64,000 nucleotides of DNA from Paenibacillus plantiphilus (GCF_927798095.1 NZ_CAKMMF010000022.1:1-64000); one strand, 5' to 3'. Counted from the first letter of the stretch, positions 37,517-47,406 are shown. Notes: generated from the sequence alone by a model not told the origin. Numbers and translations: made by a program.

Positions 37517-38977
37517 TTAATCGCGCTGCAGCGCATGAACGATCTGTTCCATACGCATGCCGCGCGATCCTTTCACAAGTACAAGATCTTCCGGCTGAAG
37601 CTGTGCATGCAATCTTTCTATAAGCCGTTCTTTATCGTCAAATGATTGAACTGCACGCTCGCCCGCTTCGTCTGATGACACGGCTTGAATGCCGAACTGC
37701 TCCGCAGAGCCTCGCGCTGTTTGCTTCGATAGTTCTCCGAATGTAAGCACTGCATCGGCTTTATCGGGCGTAATATACATCCCTATTTCACGATGCATCT
37801 CCGCTTCGTCTGGCCCAAGCTCCAGCATGTCGCCCAATACGAGCCACTTGCGCCTGTATCCGTCCAACTGCGCTACCAGATCGATTGCCGCACGAACAGC
37901 TGTCGGGTTCGCGTTGTAGGCGTCATTGAGCACCATCGCACCATTGTACGCGCGTACGGGCTCTATGCGCATTCCAGTCAGCTCGATTCCTTGAAGCCCC
38001 TGCCGGATACTCTCGCCATCTACTCCGAGCCTGATTGCCGCCGCAATCGCTGCCAATGCATTCGCCACATTATGCTGCCCGGGAAGCGGGATGGAAGCAG
38101 CTCGGAGCCCGCTTGCCGCCGTGTTATCCTGCATATTTTCTCCAGCCACAATATCAAATTCGGAGGCCGTTGTCGTTATTGACATATTAGCAGCGCGCCA
38201 GTCATTGCCAGCCTCAAGTCCGAAAGTCTGCACCTTCGCCCCCGCAGCAGACAGCATATTGTGCAGCTCCGCATTGTCAGTCAGAAGCGGCTCATCGCCA
38301 TTCATTAGGAGAAGCCCGCCGCGCTTCAATCCGGCAATGATCTCCAGCTTCGCTTTGGCAATGCCTTGGCGTGAGCCCAACTGCAGCATATGTGCATCGC
38401 CTATATTCGTAATGATCGCGATATCCGGCTTGCCGATCGAGGCCAGCAGCTCAATTTCACCGAATCCGCTCATCCCCATCTCCAATACCGCAATATCGAT
38501 TGTCTCGTCCAGCTGCAGCACAGTCAGCGGCAGTCCGATGTGGTTGTTCAAGTTCCCAGCGGTTTTATGAACGCGAAAAACAGCGCCAAGCACGGACGCT
38601 ACCATATCCTTGGTCGTCGTTTTGCCGTTGCTTCCAGTTATTCCAATGACGCGAATGTCCAGCTCATCACGGTATTTGGATGCGAGCCGCTGAAGCGCGA
38701 CAAGCGTATCCTGAACCAGCACCAGCGGCACTGCTGCCAATGATTCCGGCAGTGGCCGATCTGACTGCCACAAACAAGCCGCTGCACCGTTTTCCAGTGC
38801 GCTGACAGCAAAATCATGACCGTCAAAATTGTCTCCGACTAACGGTATATACAGCTGGCCTTGCCTGACATCGCGCGAATCCTTCGTCACACCAACGATA
38901 CCGATATCGGCAAAGATTGGGTCGCTTAATGCTCCTCCGCACATGGAGGCAATGGCCCCTAACGTTCGTTTTATCAC
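37517..38977 (-). CDS. murF: UDP-MurNAc-tripeptide:D-alanyl-D-alanine ligase
   Basis: Adds D-Ala-D-Ala to complete the pentapeptide precursor. The 486 aa Mur ligase has the P-loop GSNGKTTTKD at 115-124, the central ligase domain (LNNHIGLPLTVL, ALEMGMSG region) and a C-terminal domain with NDAYNANP near 346-353. Its ATG overlaps the murE stop (ATGA). It is followed 15 bp later by mraY. Confidence 0.97.
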   Translation of the reverse strand: MIKRTLGAIASMCGGALSDPIFADIGIVGVTKDSRDVRQGQLYIPLVGDNFDGHDFAVSALENGAAACLWQSDRPLPESLAAVPLVLVQDTLVALQRLASKYRDELDIRVIGITGSNGKTTTKDMVASVLGAVFRVHKTAGNLNNHIGLPLTVLQLDETIDIAVLEMGMSGFGEIELLASIGKPDIAIITNIGDAHMLQLGSRQGIAKAKLEIIAGLKRGGLLLMNGDEPLLTDNAELHNMLSAAGAKVQTFGLEAGNDWRAANMSITTTASEFDIVAGENMQDNTAASGLRAASIPLPGQHNVANALAAIAAAIRLGVDGESIRQGLQGIELTGMRIEPVRAYNGAMVLNDAYNANPTAVRAAIDLVAQLDGYRRKWLVLGDMLELGPDEAEMHREIGMYITPDKADAVLTFGELSKQTARGSAEQFGIQAVSSDEAGERAVQSFDDKERLIERLHAQLQPEDLVLVKGSRGMRMEQIVHALQRD

Positions 38978-40464
38978 AATGTAAGACTCCTTATCGCTTC
39001 TTTGGCCACTTCACGATCATCGAAATCGGACGTGACACCGCCAATGATTTGATACGTTTCATGACCTTTCCCCGCAATCAATACTACATCGTCAGGGCTG
39101 GCCATTTCAACCGCTTTTTGAATCGCCTGCCGTCGATCTAGCAATATCTGGTACTTCGATCGCGGAGTTCCTCCCTGCACAAACCCCTCTTCAATATCGG
39201 CTAGAATGCGCTCGGGATCTTCCGATCTCGGGTTGTCCGAGGTTGCGATGGCATAATCGGCGTACCGTACCGCCATCTGACCCATGATGGGGCGCTTCGT
39301 CCGATCTCGGTCGCCACCGCAGCCGAAGACGCATATGACACGGCCAACCGCAAATTCCTTGACCGCGCGAAGCACATTTTCGAGCCCGTCAGGTGTATGC
39401 GCGTAATCAACAATAACTGCGAAGGACTGCCCCTCGTTGACGGATTCCACGCGCCCCGGCACACCCGGGAGAGCTTCCAAACTTTGCTTTATCTGTTCCA
39501 AAGGAATACCCTCAATCAATCCCGCGCAAATGGCAGCTAGCGCATTGTAAACATTATATTTGCCAACCATGCGCAAAGTGATCTCCGCCCTGCCCTTGAA
39601 CGTCTCCGCATGAAAGGAAGTGCCCTGCGCCGTAATGCGAATATTGGTCGCCTTCACATCTGCTTCGCGATCCACGCCATATGTAATGACCTCGGTTGCG
39701 GCTACTGCAGCGAATGCCTCTGAAGCCGGATCATCCGCATTCAGCACACTATAGGATCGCTCCTCCGGCGATTCGCTATAGCAGTTGCCAAGGCGGGAGA
39801 ACAGCAGTCCCTTCGCAGCGGCGTAACGCTCCATCGTACCGTGATAATCCAAATGATCCTGCGTCAAATTCGTAAAAATCGCTGTCCGGTAACGGCACCC
39901 CTTCACCCGTCCTTGATCCAGCGCATGGGAGGAAACCTCCATGACGCAATAATCCGTTCCAGCCGAAGCCATCTCGGCAAGATAACGCTGCAGATCAAGC
40001 GCCTCCGGCGTAGTGCCGGACATCGGCAGTGTCGTGGAGCCATAACGTGTTTCTACTGTTCCAATAACACCCGGCATAAACCCTGCATCTGCAAAAATAC
40101 GCTCCAGCAAGTAAGTTATCGTTGTCTTGCCATTCGTCCCTGTAACACCAATAAGCTTCAGCTTCCGGCTTGGCTGTCCGAAGAAATAATCCGCGATTAT
40201 TGCCATAGCAAGCCGACTATTGTTCACGATAAGCTGCGGTACAGCAATATGAAGCTCACGCTCTGTTACAAGCGCCACAGCTCCTTGCTCTACTGCGCGA
40301 GCAGCAAAATCATGGCCATCGACCTTATGGCCCGGCAAGCATAGAAACAAGTCGCCAGGAACAACATTTCGCGAATTAAATTGAATACCGTTCACCGCTA
40401 CCTTTTTGTCGCCAATAATTCGGGATGTCAGCAGCAGGGAAGCCAGCTGTTCCAGTTGCATCAT
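38974..40464 (-). CDS. murE: UDP-MurNAc-tripeptide synthetase, meso-diaminopimelate type
   Basis: Adds the third stem-peptide residue. The 496 aa protein has the P-loop GTNGKTT at 109-115. The specificity motif DNPR at 410-413 is characteristic of meso-DAP-adding enzymes, consistent with dapL in the same window. The tandem ATG at 40464 has AGAGGAGG 8 nt upstream; an apparent upstream extension of 22 codons is not supported. An 8 bp tandem array lies between this gene and spoVD. Confidence 0.97.
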   Translation of the reverse strand: MMQLEQLASLLLTSRIIGDKKVAVNGIQFNSRNVVPGDLFLCLPGHKVDGHDFAARAVEQGAVALVTERELHIAVPQLIVNNSRLAMAIIADYFFGQPSRKLKLIGVTGTNGKTTITYLLERIFADAGFMPGVIGTVETRYGSTTLPMSGTTPEALDLQRYLAEMASAGTDYCVMEVSSHALDQGRVKGCRYRTAIFTNLTQDHLDYHGTMERYAAAKGLLFSRLGNCYSESPEERSYSVLNADDPASEAFAAVAATEVITYGVDREADVKATNIRITAQGTSFHAETFKGRAEITLRMVGKYNVYNALAAICAGLIEGIPLEQIKQSLEALPGVPGRVESVNEGQSFAVIVDYAHTPDGLENVLRAVKEFAVGRVICVFGCGGDRDRTKRPIMGQMAVRYADYAIATSDNPRSEDPERILADIEEGFVQGGTPRSKYQILLDRRQAIQKAVEMASPDDVVLIAGKGHETYQIIGGVTSDFDDREVAKEAIRSLTL

Positions 40465-40567
40465 CTTATGTTCCTCCTCTATCCAGCAAAAGCGCATACA
40501 CCGATTCAGCGCTCCGTAATCATCTGTCAAGTCGTCAAACTATTTGGCTGTCGGGCTGTTGATCAAT

Positions 40568-40679
40568 CGAGCCGTCGAGCCGTCGAGCCGTCGAGCCGTC
40601 GAGCTGTCGAGCTGTCGAGCTGTCGAGCTGTCGAGCTGTCGAGCTGTCGAGCTGTCGAGCTGTCGAGCTGTCGAGCCGA
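40568..40679. repeat. 8 bp tandem array between spoVD and murE
   Basis: Fourteen consecutive octamers: four CGAGCCGT, nine CGAGCTGT and a degenerate last unit. They lie in the spoVD-murE mRNA spacer, about 105 bp before the murE start and 25 bp past the spoVD stop. Clean runs of this kind are prone to slippage and may vary in copy number between isolates. Confidence 0.95.
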
Positions 40680-40704
40680 TTATGCAGCCTCTCTATCATT
40701 ATAG

Positions 40705-42645
40705 TCAATGATTGTGTGTTTCATCATCATCCTTGGCCAAATAGATCCGAATCGTCGACCCGCGCTCCACGCGTGATCCAGCAGCCGGCGCCTGGCGAAT
40801 AACTGTATCGCCGCTTCCCGCTGAGGTCAGGTTAAAGTTCATGTTCAAATCCTCATAGATATCGGATACCGTCTTGCCTATAAGATTCGGCACGGTCACA
40901 ATACGCGTCTCACCGTACTTATAATCCCGTTCTATCTGCTTCTGACGAGGGGGTATGCCCATATATGGCAAGGCGTCAGCCAATATATTATGGACAATCG
41001 GGGCAGCAACGACACCTCCGAATTGAATGCCCTGCGGGTTATCAACAGCGAGATAGACGACAATCTTCGGATCATCCGCCGGAGCAAAGCCAATAAAGGA
41101 TACGATATGCTCATTAGGCGAATAGCGGCCGTTAATAACCTTCTGGGCTGTGCCTGTCTTGCCCCCCACACGATAACCGTCGATAAAAGCGTTGCGTCCG
41201 GTCCCTTTTGCCACAACCATCTCCAGCGCTTCGCGCACCTGCTGGCTCGTTCGCTCCGAGATCACTTTGCGCACGACCTCAGGCTCTACCTCATCGACAA
41301 CCTCGCCGGTGTCTGGATTAATCCACGCCTTCGCAACATGGGGCTTATACAAGGTTCCGCCATTAATAGCAGCAGAAACCGCAGTAATCTGTTGGATCGG
41401 CGTTACCGAAACACCTTGGCCGAATGCGGTCGTTGCCAGCTCCACGGGGCCAACCTGGCTCATCTTGAACATTATGCCGTTCTCTTCGCCGCCCAGATCA
41501 ATGCCTGTCTTCTTGCCGAAGCCGAACCCTTTAATATATTCGAACAATTTGTCCTTGCCTAATCGGTTGCCAAGTGCGACGAACCCCGGATTGCAGGAAT
41601 TTTGCACAACCTCAAGGAATGTCTGGCTGCCATGCCCGCCCTTCTTCCAGCAGCGAAGACGGGCTCCGCCGATTTCTACAGCGCCGGGATCAAAGAAATG
41701 ATCGTGCTTGAGGTCTACCTTGCCCTCTTCCAATGCTGCAGACAGCGTAATAATTTTAAAGGTCGAGCCTGGCTCATACGTCATCCAGATCGGCAAATTG
41801 CGATTATAGATTTGCGAGTCCACCTCGCGGTATTTGTCCGGCTCATACGTTGGTCTGCTGGCCATGCCCAGTATCTCGCCATTATTAGGGTCCATCGCGA
41901 TCGCGATAATGTTATCGGCTTGAAGCTTGACCATCGCCTGGTCCAGCTCCCGCTCCATAATCATCTGTACCCCTTTATCGATCGTAAGCTCCAGATTCAG
42001 GCCATCCTTCGGCTTCAAGTACGTATCAGAGGAGCCCGGCATCAGCCGTCCCTTGGCATCTGCAAGATAAGAGATGTTGCCGTTTATCCCTACAAGCATA
42101 TCATTGTACTTGGCTTCAATCCCCGTCAGGCCTTGGTTATCGATCCCCGTAAATCCAAGGACATGAGAAGCGAAGCTGCCAAGCGGATAATAACGCTTGT
42201 TGTCCTCTGCTACAACGATGCCCGGCAGATTCAGATCTCTAATTTGCTTCGCTTTGTCCGTCGTGATCTTGCGACCGCCCGGCTGTATGCGCACAATCAA
42301 CTGCCTCTTCTTGATGGTTGCCAGCACTTTATCTGCTGGCATGCCCAGCACTCCAGCCAGCTGAGCGGCAGTTGAGGGCGCATCTTTAATCTGTGCCGGA
42401 ATCGCCATAATAGTGGGGGAGCTTATATTATACGCAAGTTCGATGCCGTTTCGGTCTCTAATCTCTCCCCGCTTCGCTGAAAATGGAATTTCCCGGCGCC
42501 AGGAATTCTCCGCCTTGGCGGCCAATTCCTCTCCCGTCCACAGCTGCACATAGCCCAATCTGCCAGCCAGCATTGTAAAAGCAAGCACTGCAACGAGCAG
42601 CGCAATGAATAAACGACGTCTTATCGTTGCGTTCGAAACCTTCAT
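40705..42645 (-). CDS. spoVD: Sporulation-specific class B penicillin-binding protein SpoVD
   Basis: Transpeptidase needed for spore cortex synthesis, partner of SpoVE. The 646 aa protein has an N-terminal membrane anchor (about 11-28), a PBP dimerisation domain, and a transpeptidase domain with S294TFK297, S350CN352 and K496TGT499. One C-terminal PASTA domain (about 580-640, IVTVPNLIGK) fits SpoVD. The ATG at 42645 has GGAGGGG 9 nt upstream. It is adjacent to pbpB, as in B. subtilis. Confidence 0.95.
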   Translation of the reverse strand: MKVSNATIRRRLFIALLVAVLAFTMLAGRLGYVQLWTGEELAAKAENSWRREIPFSAKRGEIRDRNGIELAYNISSPTIMAIPAQIKDAPSTAAQLAGVLGMPADKVLATIKKRQLIVRIQPGGRKITTDKAKQIRDLNLPGIVVAEDNKRYYPLGSFASHVLGFTGIDNQGLTGIEAKYNDMLVGINGNISYLADAKGRLMPGSSDTYLKPKDGLNLELTIDKGVQMIMERELDQAMVKLQADNIIAIAMDPNNGEILGMASRPTYEPDKYREVDSQIYNRNLPIWMTYEPGSTFKIITLSAALEEGKVDLKHDHFFDPGAVEIGGARLRCWKKGGHGSQTFLEVVQNSCNPGFVALGNRLGKDKLFEYIKGFGFGKKTGIDLGGEENGIMFKMSQVGPVELATTAFGQGVSVTPIQQITAVSAAINGGTLYKPHVAKAWINPDTGEVVDEVEPEVVRKVISERTSQQVREALEMVVAKGTGRNAFIDGYRVGGKTGTAQKVINGRYSPNEHIVSFIGFAPADDPKIVVYLAVDNPQGIQFGGVVAAPIVHNILADALPYMGIPPRQKQIERDYKYGETRIVTVPNLIGKTVSDIYEDLNMNFNLTSAGSGDTVIRQAPAAGSRVERGSTIRIYLAKDDDETHNH

Positions 42646-42764
42646 TTGCAGCCCCCCTCCAAAATGGCAAGCAAGTAACGGAATGATACCCATCCCATTG
42701 CTTAATCCAAGCCTATTCGGAATGACAGGGGGATAGAACAAGCTGTAGACACCTGCTCAGGCGT

Positions 42765-44951
42765 CTACTCTTCCTTGTTCCCGGCTTCTTCATCTGCCGC
42801 TGCAACCAGCATCTCCTTATCTGGAGGAGACAGCTTGAGCTTGATCACTCGCTCGCCATTCTGTTTCGCGAGCATTTGTGAGGTTACGAAGCCTTGTCCT
42901 TCGGTATAAACGCGAATTTGCAGAAGAGAACAAATTTCAAGCGCGTCGCGAAGCGATAAACCACTCATATTGGGGATCGAGAGCTTCGTCCGATCCTCCG
43001 TAATAAGATAAATTCGCTGCGTAGGGCTAACAGTATTTCCTGCCTTCGGAATTTGCTGCAGTACAGTGCCGCCTTTCCCGACTACCACACTGCTGAGTGA
43101 ACGGCCTTTAAGCTCAGCTTCAGCCTGTGCCAGCTTAAGCTCGGTCAGATCAGGAACCTTCACAGTTTGCTCCTTCTGCTCAATCGCCTTCTCTGAATCT
43201 GTATGACTGGCCTTGACACCCAGATGACGGAGGCTTTGCAGCATGATCTCCCTGAATACAGGCGCAGCAACTGCGCCGCCGCCTAAGTTGCTGTCATTCG
43301 GTTCGTCGACAACGACATAGACGATCACTTTGGGATTTTCAACCGGGGCGTACCCGATAAAGGAGACGACATATTTATCTGTCGAATAACCCTTGCCCTC
43401 AACCTTCTGCGCTGTTCCTGTCTTGCCTGCAATACGATATCCTTCGATATAAGCATTTTTCCCTGTACCGTCGGATACGACCTGCTCCAAATAATCGCCA
43501 GCCAGCTTTGCAGTATTCTCGGAGATGACCTTGCGCACAACCTTCGACTCAATAATCTCCGTCTTGTTCGTGACAGGATCTTCGATCTCCTTCACCAGAT
43601 GGGGCACCATCAGCTTGCCGCCATTGGCAACGGCTGCTACGGCCGCAACCTGTTGAATGCCTGTAACCTGAACAACACCCTGACCGAACGCCGCTGTCGC
43701 CACTTCGATATTCCGGCTAAGATTAAAGCCGACGTTGCCCCTATTCTCACTCAGCTCAATGCCTGTTTTCTGACCAAAGCCGAACCTTGTAATATAATCC
43801 TTCAGCTTATCAGCCTTTAGCATCTCATATCCTAGCTTGACGAACGCGACATTGCTGGAATGCTTCAATCCTTCCAGATAACTGATCGGTCCCCAGCCTG
43901 ATCTTTTGTGATCAAAGATAGGTTTGGACGAGCCCGGTACACGAATGCTTCCTGATTGATAAGTCGCATTAGGGTCGAAATAGCCTTCCTCAATGGCCGC
44001 GGCCAAAGTTACGATCTTGAAGGTAGAGCCCGGTTCATAAAGCGCTCTGGTCGCATGATTAGCAAAGTCCTTCGGCTTGAAATCCCCATATTGATTCGGG
44101 TTGAAATCGGGAAGGTTCGCCATCCCCAATATTTCCATCGTCTGAGGATCTGCCGCTATCGCTGTAATGCTTTTCGGCTGGTACTTATTGTAAGCTTCCT
44201 TGATGGCTGACTCCACATAATGCTGAATCTCCGCATCGATTGTCAGCTTGACGTTCTTCCCGTCCCTCGACGGCTTGAATTCAACCTTGCCATTCTCAAG
44301 AATGACGCCGTTGCCGTCCTTCTCGTACTTGATTTCTCCTTCTTCACCGCGCAGCACTTCATCCAAAGCTGCTTCAAGCCCCATTTTGGCTTCGCCTGAC
44401 TTATCCTCGTAGCCTATTATATGTGAAGCCATATTGTCCTTAGGATAATAGCGTTTCTGCTCTTTAATCAAGTAGATTCCGACGTCTTTCACATCATACT
44501 GCTCCTCAAGCTCCTCCTTGAACCTCTCAAGGCGATCGGCAGGCTCCTTGTCAATCTTCCAACCTTCGTTGCGCACCTCGCGCTGCTGCCGGAACTCGCC
44601 GTTCTCCTTCTTGGAGGTAACAATTTCACGCACCTCGGATTCGGGCTTGCCCAATACGTTATGCAGCTTGCTGACGATGACATCCTCCAGCCCCAGCTTG
44701 TTAATCAACTGTGGATTGACCGCAACCGTATAGCCTTGGGCATCCATAGCCAGCACGTTGCCATCCCGGTCTGTGATTGTTCCCCGAGTTGGAATGAGCT
44801 TCTCGGATCTTGACCAACTCTCTCTTGCCTTGTCTGCCCAGAACTCTGCTTCAACAACCTGTACCCAATAGACTCGACCTACCAGAACAGCAAAAAAGAG
44901 GGTAATGAACCCTCCGATCAGCAATGTGCGCAGCTTTATCCGTTTTGTCAT
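42765..44951 (-). CDS. pbpB: Septal class B penicillin-binding protein (PBP 2B type)
   Basis: Divisome transpeptidase that crosslinks septal peptidoglycan. The 728 aa protein has a membrane anchor at about 8-30, a dimerisation domain, the transpeptidase motifs S309TFK312, S365SN367 and K510TGT513, and two C-terminal PASTA domains (about 592-650 and 655-712), as in PBP 2B. The ATG at 44951 has AAGGAG 8 nt upstream and follows ftsL by 10 bp. The stop codon lies within a 9 bp hairpin (about 42747-42768). Confidence 0.95.
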   Translation of the reverse strand: MTKRIKLRTLLIGGFITLFFAVLVGRVYWVQVVEAEFWADKARESWSRSEKLIPTRGTITDRDGNVLAMDAQGYTVAVNPQLINKLGLEDVIVSKLHNVLGKPESEVREIVTSKKENGEFRQQREVRNEGWKIDKEPADRLERFKEELEEQYDVKDVGIYLIKEQKRYYPKDNMASHIIGYEDKSGEAKMGLEAALDEVLRGEEGEIKYEKDGNGVILENGKVEFKPSRDGKNVKLTIDAEIQHYVESAIKEAYNKYQPKSITAIAADPQTMEILGMANLPDFNPNQYGDFKPKDFANHATRALYEPGSTFKIVTLAAAIEEGYFDPNATYQSGSIRVPGSSKPIFDHKRSGWGPISYLEGLKHSSNVAFVKLGYEMLKADKLKDYITRFGFGQKTGIELSENRGNVGFNLSRNIEVATAAFGQGVVQVTGIQQVAAVAAVANGGKLMVPHLVKEIEDPVTNKTEIIESKVVRKVISENTAKLAGDYLEQVVSDGTGKNAYIEGYRIAGKTGTAQKVEGKGYSTDKYVVSFIGYAPVENPKVIVYVVVDEPNDSNLGGGAVAAPVFREIMLQSLRHLGVKASHTDSEKAIEQKEQTVKVPDLTELKLAQAEAELKGRSLSSVVVGKGGTVLQQIPKAGNTVSPTQRIYLITEDRTKLSIPNMSGLSLRDALEICSLLQIRVYTEGQGFVTSQMLAKQNGERVIKLKLSPPDKEMLVAAADEEAGNKEE

Positions 44952-44961
44952 AGCGGTCTCC

Positions 44962-45363
44962 TTATTCCTTCATTGCAGTCTCGTTATAGTTATCCCCTGT
45001 CTTCACTTTAATCGGATCCTGATCATTCTCAATCATGCCTGTCTTTCTTGCCTGCTCAGTAATTCTCTCCGGATTCTTGAGCTTCTCGACCTGTATTTGC
45101 AGCTCCTTCATCTCAACTGCCATCTTTTCGTACTTTCTCGTCATATCTCTAACATCTGCATTCATCTCATAGATTTGCGCATAACGAAATAGAATGACGC
45201 TCGCCACAAGCACACATACAAGAATGGTGAACATGTACAGCAATTTCTCCTGGACAGGCAGCGACTTCCGTTTCACAACTACCTTTTTGGTCTCACGAAA
45301 TGTTTGCGGCGGTGTTGTCTTCTTCTTGGGCTGAAGTGCCAGATTACCATTCACATATGCCAT
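44962..45363 (-). CDS. ftsL: Cell division protein FtsL
   Basis: Small bitopic divisome protein, partner of DivIB and DivIC. The 133 aa protein has a basic cytoplasmic tail (1-40), one membrane helix at about 44-64 (LLYMFTILVCVLVASVILF) and an extracytoplasmic coiled coil with regular heptads (about 68-110). Sequence conservation is low in this family; the identification rests on size, topology and position between rsmH and pbpB. Confidence 0.9.
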   Translation of the reverse strand: MAYVNGNLALQPKKKTTPPQTFRETKKVVVKRKSLPVQEKLLYMFTILVCVLVASVILFRYAQIYEMNADVRDMTRKYEKMAVEMKELQIQVEKLKNPERITEQARKTGMIENDQDPIKVKTGDNYNETAMKE

Positions 45364-45420
45364 CTTATCTATTTCCCTCCCTGTTAATCTCCTGATATCT
45401 ATTGGTGCAAAAGTTTATGT

Positions 45421-46353
45421 TCATAGTTTCTCTGCAACTCTCAGCTTGGCCGAACGGGCTCTTGGATTCTGCTCCAATTCCGCCTCGCTTGGCACGATCG
45501 GCTTGCGGTTAATAAGCTTCAGCACGCCGTTGCTCCCGCAGACACACATCGGAAAATCTGGCGGACAGCTGCACTTTTCAATATATTTCGCAAACATCTG
45601 CTTGCAAATACGATCTTCCAGCGAGTGGAACGTAATGACTGATGCTCTTCCACCAGCATTCAACACCCTGATCGTCGCTTCCAGCGCTGATTCCTCTGCG
45701 CCGAGCTCATCGTTAACTGCAATACGCAGCGCTTGAAAAGTCCGCTTGGCTGGATGCGGCCCTGTACGCCTCGCGGCCGCAGGAATCCCCATTTTCACAA
45801 GCTCTACAAGCTCGCCTGTCGTTTCGATGCTCTTCTGCTGACGCGCCAGCCCAATTTTTTTCGCAATATTGCGGGCGAATCGCTCTTCTCCGTAGTCTGC
45901 AAGGATGCGGGATATTTCACGCTCTTCCCACGTATTAATAATGTCGCCAGCTGTCAGCATCCCCTGCTGATCCATCCGCATATCAAGCGGCGCATCATGG
46001 TTATAACTGAATCCTCTATCCGCTTCATCAAGCTGCGGACTGGATACGCCCAAGTCGAACAGCACGCCATCTACACCGGCAATATTAAGCTCGCGCAGCA
46101 CCTGCTCCAAATAGCGGAAATTACGCTTGACTAATGTCACCTTGTCTATGTATGGAGCCAATCGGACAACCGCATTCTCATGCGCCCAGTCATCCTGGTC
46201 TAGCGCAATCAGTCTTCCGCCCGCTCCAAGCCTGGATGCGATCAGCTCGCTATGTCCCGCTCCGCCCAGCGTGCAATCGACATAAATTCCGTCTGGCTTA
46301 ATAGCCAAACCATCGACTGCTTCTTCCTTAAGTACCGTAATATGTTCAAACAT
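45421..46353 (-). CDS. rsmH: 16S rRNA (cytosine-1402-N4)-methyltransferase
   Basis: SAM-dependent methyltransferase acting on the ribosomal P-site region. The 310 aa protein has the SAM-binding motif [12 protein letters not shown] near 25-36, followed by a conserved LIALDQD. The family signature [11 protein letters not shown] is at about 99-109 and [14 protein letters not shown] near 236-249. It is the second gene of the mra operon, 48 bp after mraZ. Confidence 0.97.
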   Translation of the reverse strand: MFEHITVLKEEAVDGLAIKPDGIYVDCTLGGAGHSELIASRLGAGGRLIALDQDDWAHENAVVRLAPYIDKVTLVKRNFRYLEQVLRELNIAGVDGVLFDLGVSSPQLDEADRGFSYNHDAPLDMRMDQQGMLTAGDIINTWEEREISRILADYGEERFARNIAKKIGLARQQKSIETTGELVELVKMGIPAAARRTGPHPAKRTFQALRIAVNDELGAEESALEATIRVLNAGGRASVITFHSLEDRICKQMFAKYIEKCSCPPDFPMCVCGSNGVLKLINRKPIVPSEAELEQNPRARSAKLRVAEKL

Positions 46354-46401
46354 GATGCAGCCCTCCCGGCTAATAAGTCGCCGCTAAGAGCCGCAAGCGA
46401 T

Positions 46402-46839
46402 CTAGAAATTAAAATCAAAATCAACGAGCTTCTCTGCAATGTCATTGAATGTTTCTTCCGACTGCTTGAAATAGCCCTCCCATATTTGCTTGCTCCATAT
46501 CTCCACCCGGTTCGATACACCGAGTATGATGCAATCCTTATCCAGCTTCGCATATTCGCATAACGTATTCGGTAGGTTTACCCTTCCCTGTTTATCAAGT
46601 TCGCATTCTGTAGCACCCGAGAAGAAGAAACGGGAGAATGCTCTGGCATCCGACTTCATAAGCGGCAGCGCCTTGAGCTTCTGCTCCAGCACACTCCATT
46701 CGCTCATCGGGTAAACGAACAAGCAGTTGTCGAGACCCCGGGTAACGATGAACTGTTCACCCAGACTGTCGCGGAATTTGGCTGGGATAATGATTCGGCC
46801 TTTGTCATCAATACTATGCTGATGCTCTCCCATAAACAT
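46402..46839 (-). CDS. mraZ: MraZ, repressor of the dcw operon
   Basis: Ring-forming AbrB-like DNA-binding protein that represses its own operon. The 145 aa protein has two SpoVT/AbrB-like domains, each with the DxxGR core: [13 protein letters not shown] near 13-25 and [12 protein letters not shown] near 83-94. The ATG at 46839 (MFMGEHQHS) has GTGGAG 7 nt upstream and matches the family N-terminus. The operator boxes lie directly upstream. Confidence 0.96.
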   Translation of the reverse strand: MFMGEHQHSIDDKGRIIIPAKFRDSLGEQFIVTRGLDNCLFVYPMSEWSVLEQKLKALPLMKSDARAFSRFFFSGATECELDKQGRVNLPNTLCEYAKLDKDCIILGVSNRVEIWSKQIWEGYFKQSEETFNDIAEKLVDFDFNF

Positions 46840-46850
46840 AAGGCCGCTCC

Positions 46851-46894
46851 ACCCCTTCCCCCTAATCCACCACTTAGCCCCACTTTTCACCACT
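46851..46894 (-). promoter_or_regulatory. MraZ operator: 10 bp-spaced GTGG repeats
   Basis: Upstream of mraZ the minus strand reads AGTGGTGAAA, AGTGGGGCTA, AGTGGTGGAT, then two weaker GGGG-containing decamers, all in 10 bp phase. Known MraZ operators are direct repeats of a G-rich core with one-helical-turn spacing, so this is very probably the autoregulatory site. A further isolated AGTGG lies near 46910. Confidence 0.75.
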
Positions 46895-46985
46895 AGAGTT
46901 GAACTATTCGCCACTCAAAACAAAATTCCTGCTCCTGCAGCCATAATATTAAAAATATTTTATGCGATTAATCTTGTTACAATTT

Positions 46986-47014
46986 TGAAACTTTTTCCTT
47001 CGCCAGTTCGTGTA
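46986..47014 (+). promoter_or_regulatory. Candidate ECF-type promoter
   Basis: TGAAAC (46986-46991), 17 bp and CGTGTA (47009-47014) on the plus strand resemble extracytoplasmic-function sigma promoters such as SigW (TGAAAC / CGTA). It faces the small ORF at 47121, diverging from mraZ. Confidence 0.45.
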
Positions 47015-47120
47015 AGCTATGAGTGTCAATATTCGCAAATTATATTTACTGACCCCTAATAGCTGTTATCGCCCCTTAAATCCGTTGTGCCAAGAATGAT
47101 TGCAAGCTGCAAAGGAGAGA

Positions 47121-47378
47121 ATGATTGACGTTATGAACGCCACTGCTGAATACAGAATAGAGCAATTGCGCCCCGTCGAGCATCTCTGCTATCAGGTTGC
47201 TCACTATTTGCTCGGTGATGATGCCGAAGCCGCCGCCGCAAGCGAAGAAGCGCTCATCGAGCTGTACCGCTCTCCCCAGTTTGCCAGCAGCAGCGACGAG
47301 GATCGACGAGAGCTCGCCAAACAAGCAGCCATCCGCTGCGCCCTGCAGCGCGCAAGCAAACGCCTGCAATACCATTGA
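47121..47378 (+). CDS. Small protein resembling the start of sigma region 2
   Basis: An ~85 aa acidic, alanine-rich helical protein of unknown function. The stretch VEHLCYQVAHYLLGDDAEAAAASEEALIELYR recalls region 2.1-2.2 of ECF sigma factors (…YRIAYYMLGDxxxAEDxxQEA…), but no region 2.4 or region 4 follows, so it is not a complete sigma factor. AAGGAG is 3 nt before ATG 47121 and 15 nt before ATG 47133, so the start is unsure. It diverges from mraZ, has an ECF-like promoter upstream and a strong terminator downstream. Confidence 0.65.
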   Translation: MIDVMNATAEYRIEQLRPVEHLCYQVAHYLLGDDAEAAAASEEALIELYRSPQFASSSDEDRRELAKQAAIRCALQRASKRLQYH

Positions 47379-47406
47379 CATCTATACATCACTCGATAAA
47401 TAGAAA

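Noticed and set aside
46895-47040. SigA promoter for mraZ
   Set aside because: TTAATC-N17-TATTAT and an isolated TTGACA were seen upstream, but neither gives a convincing pair of hexamers.
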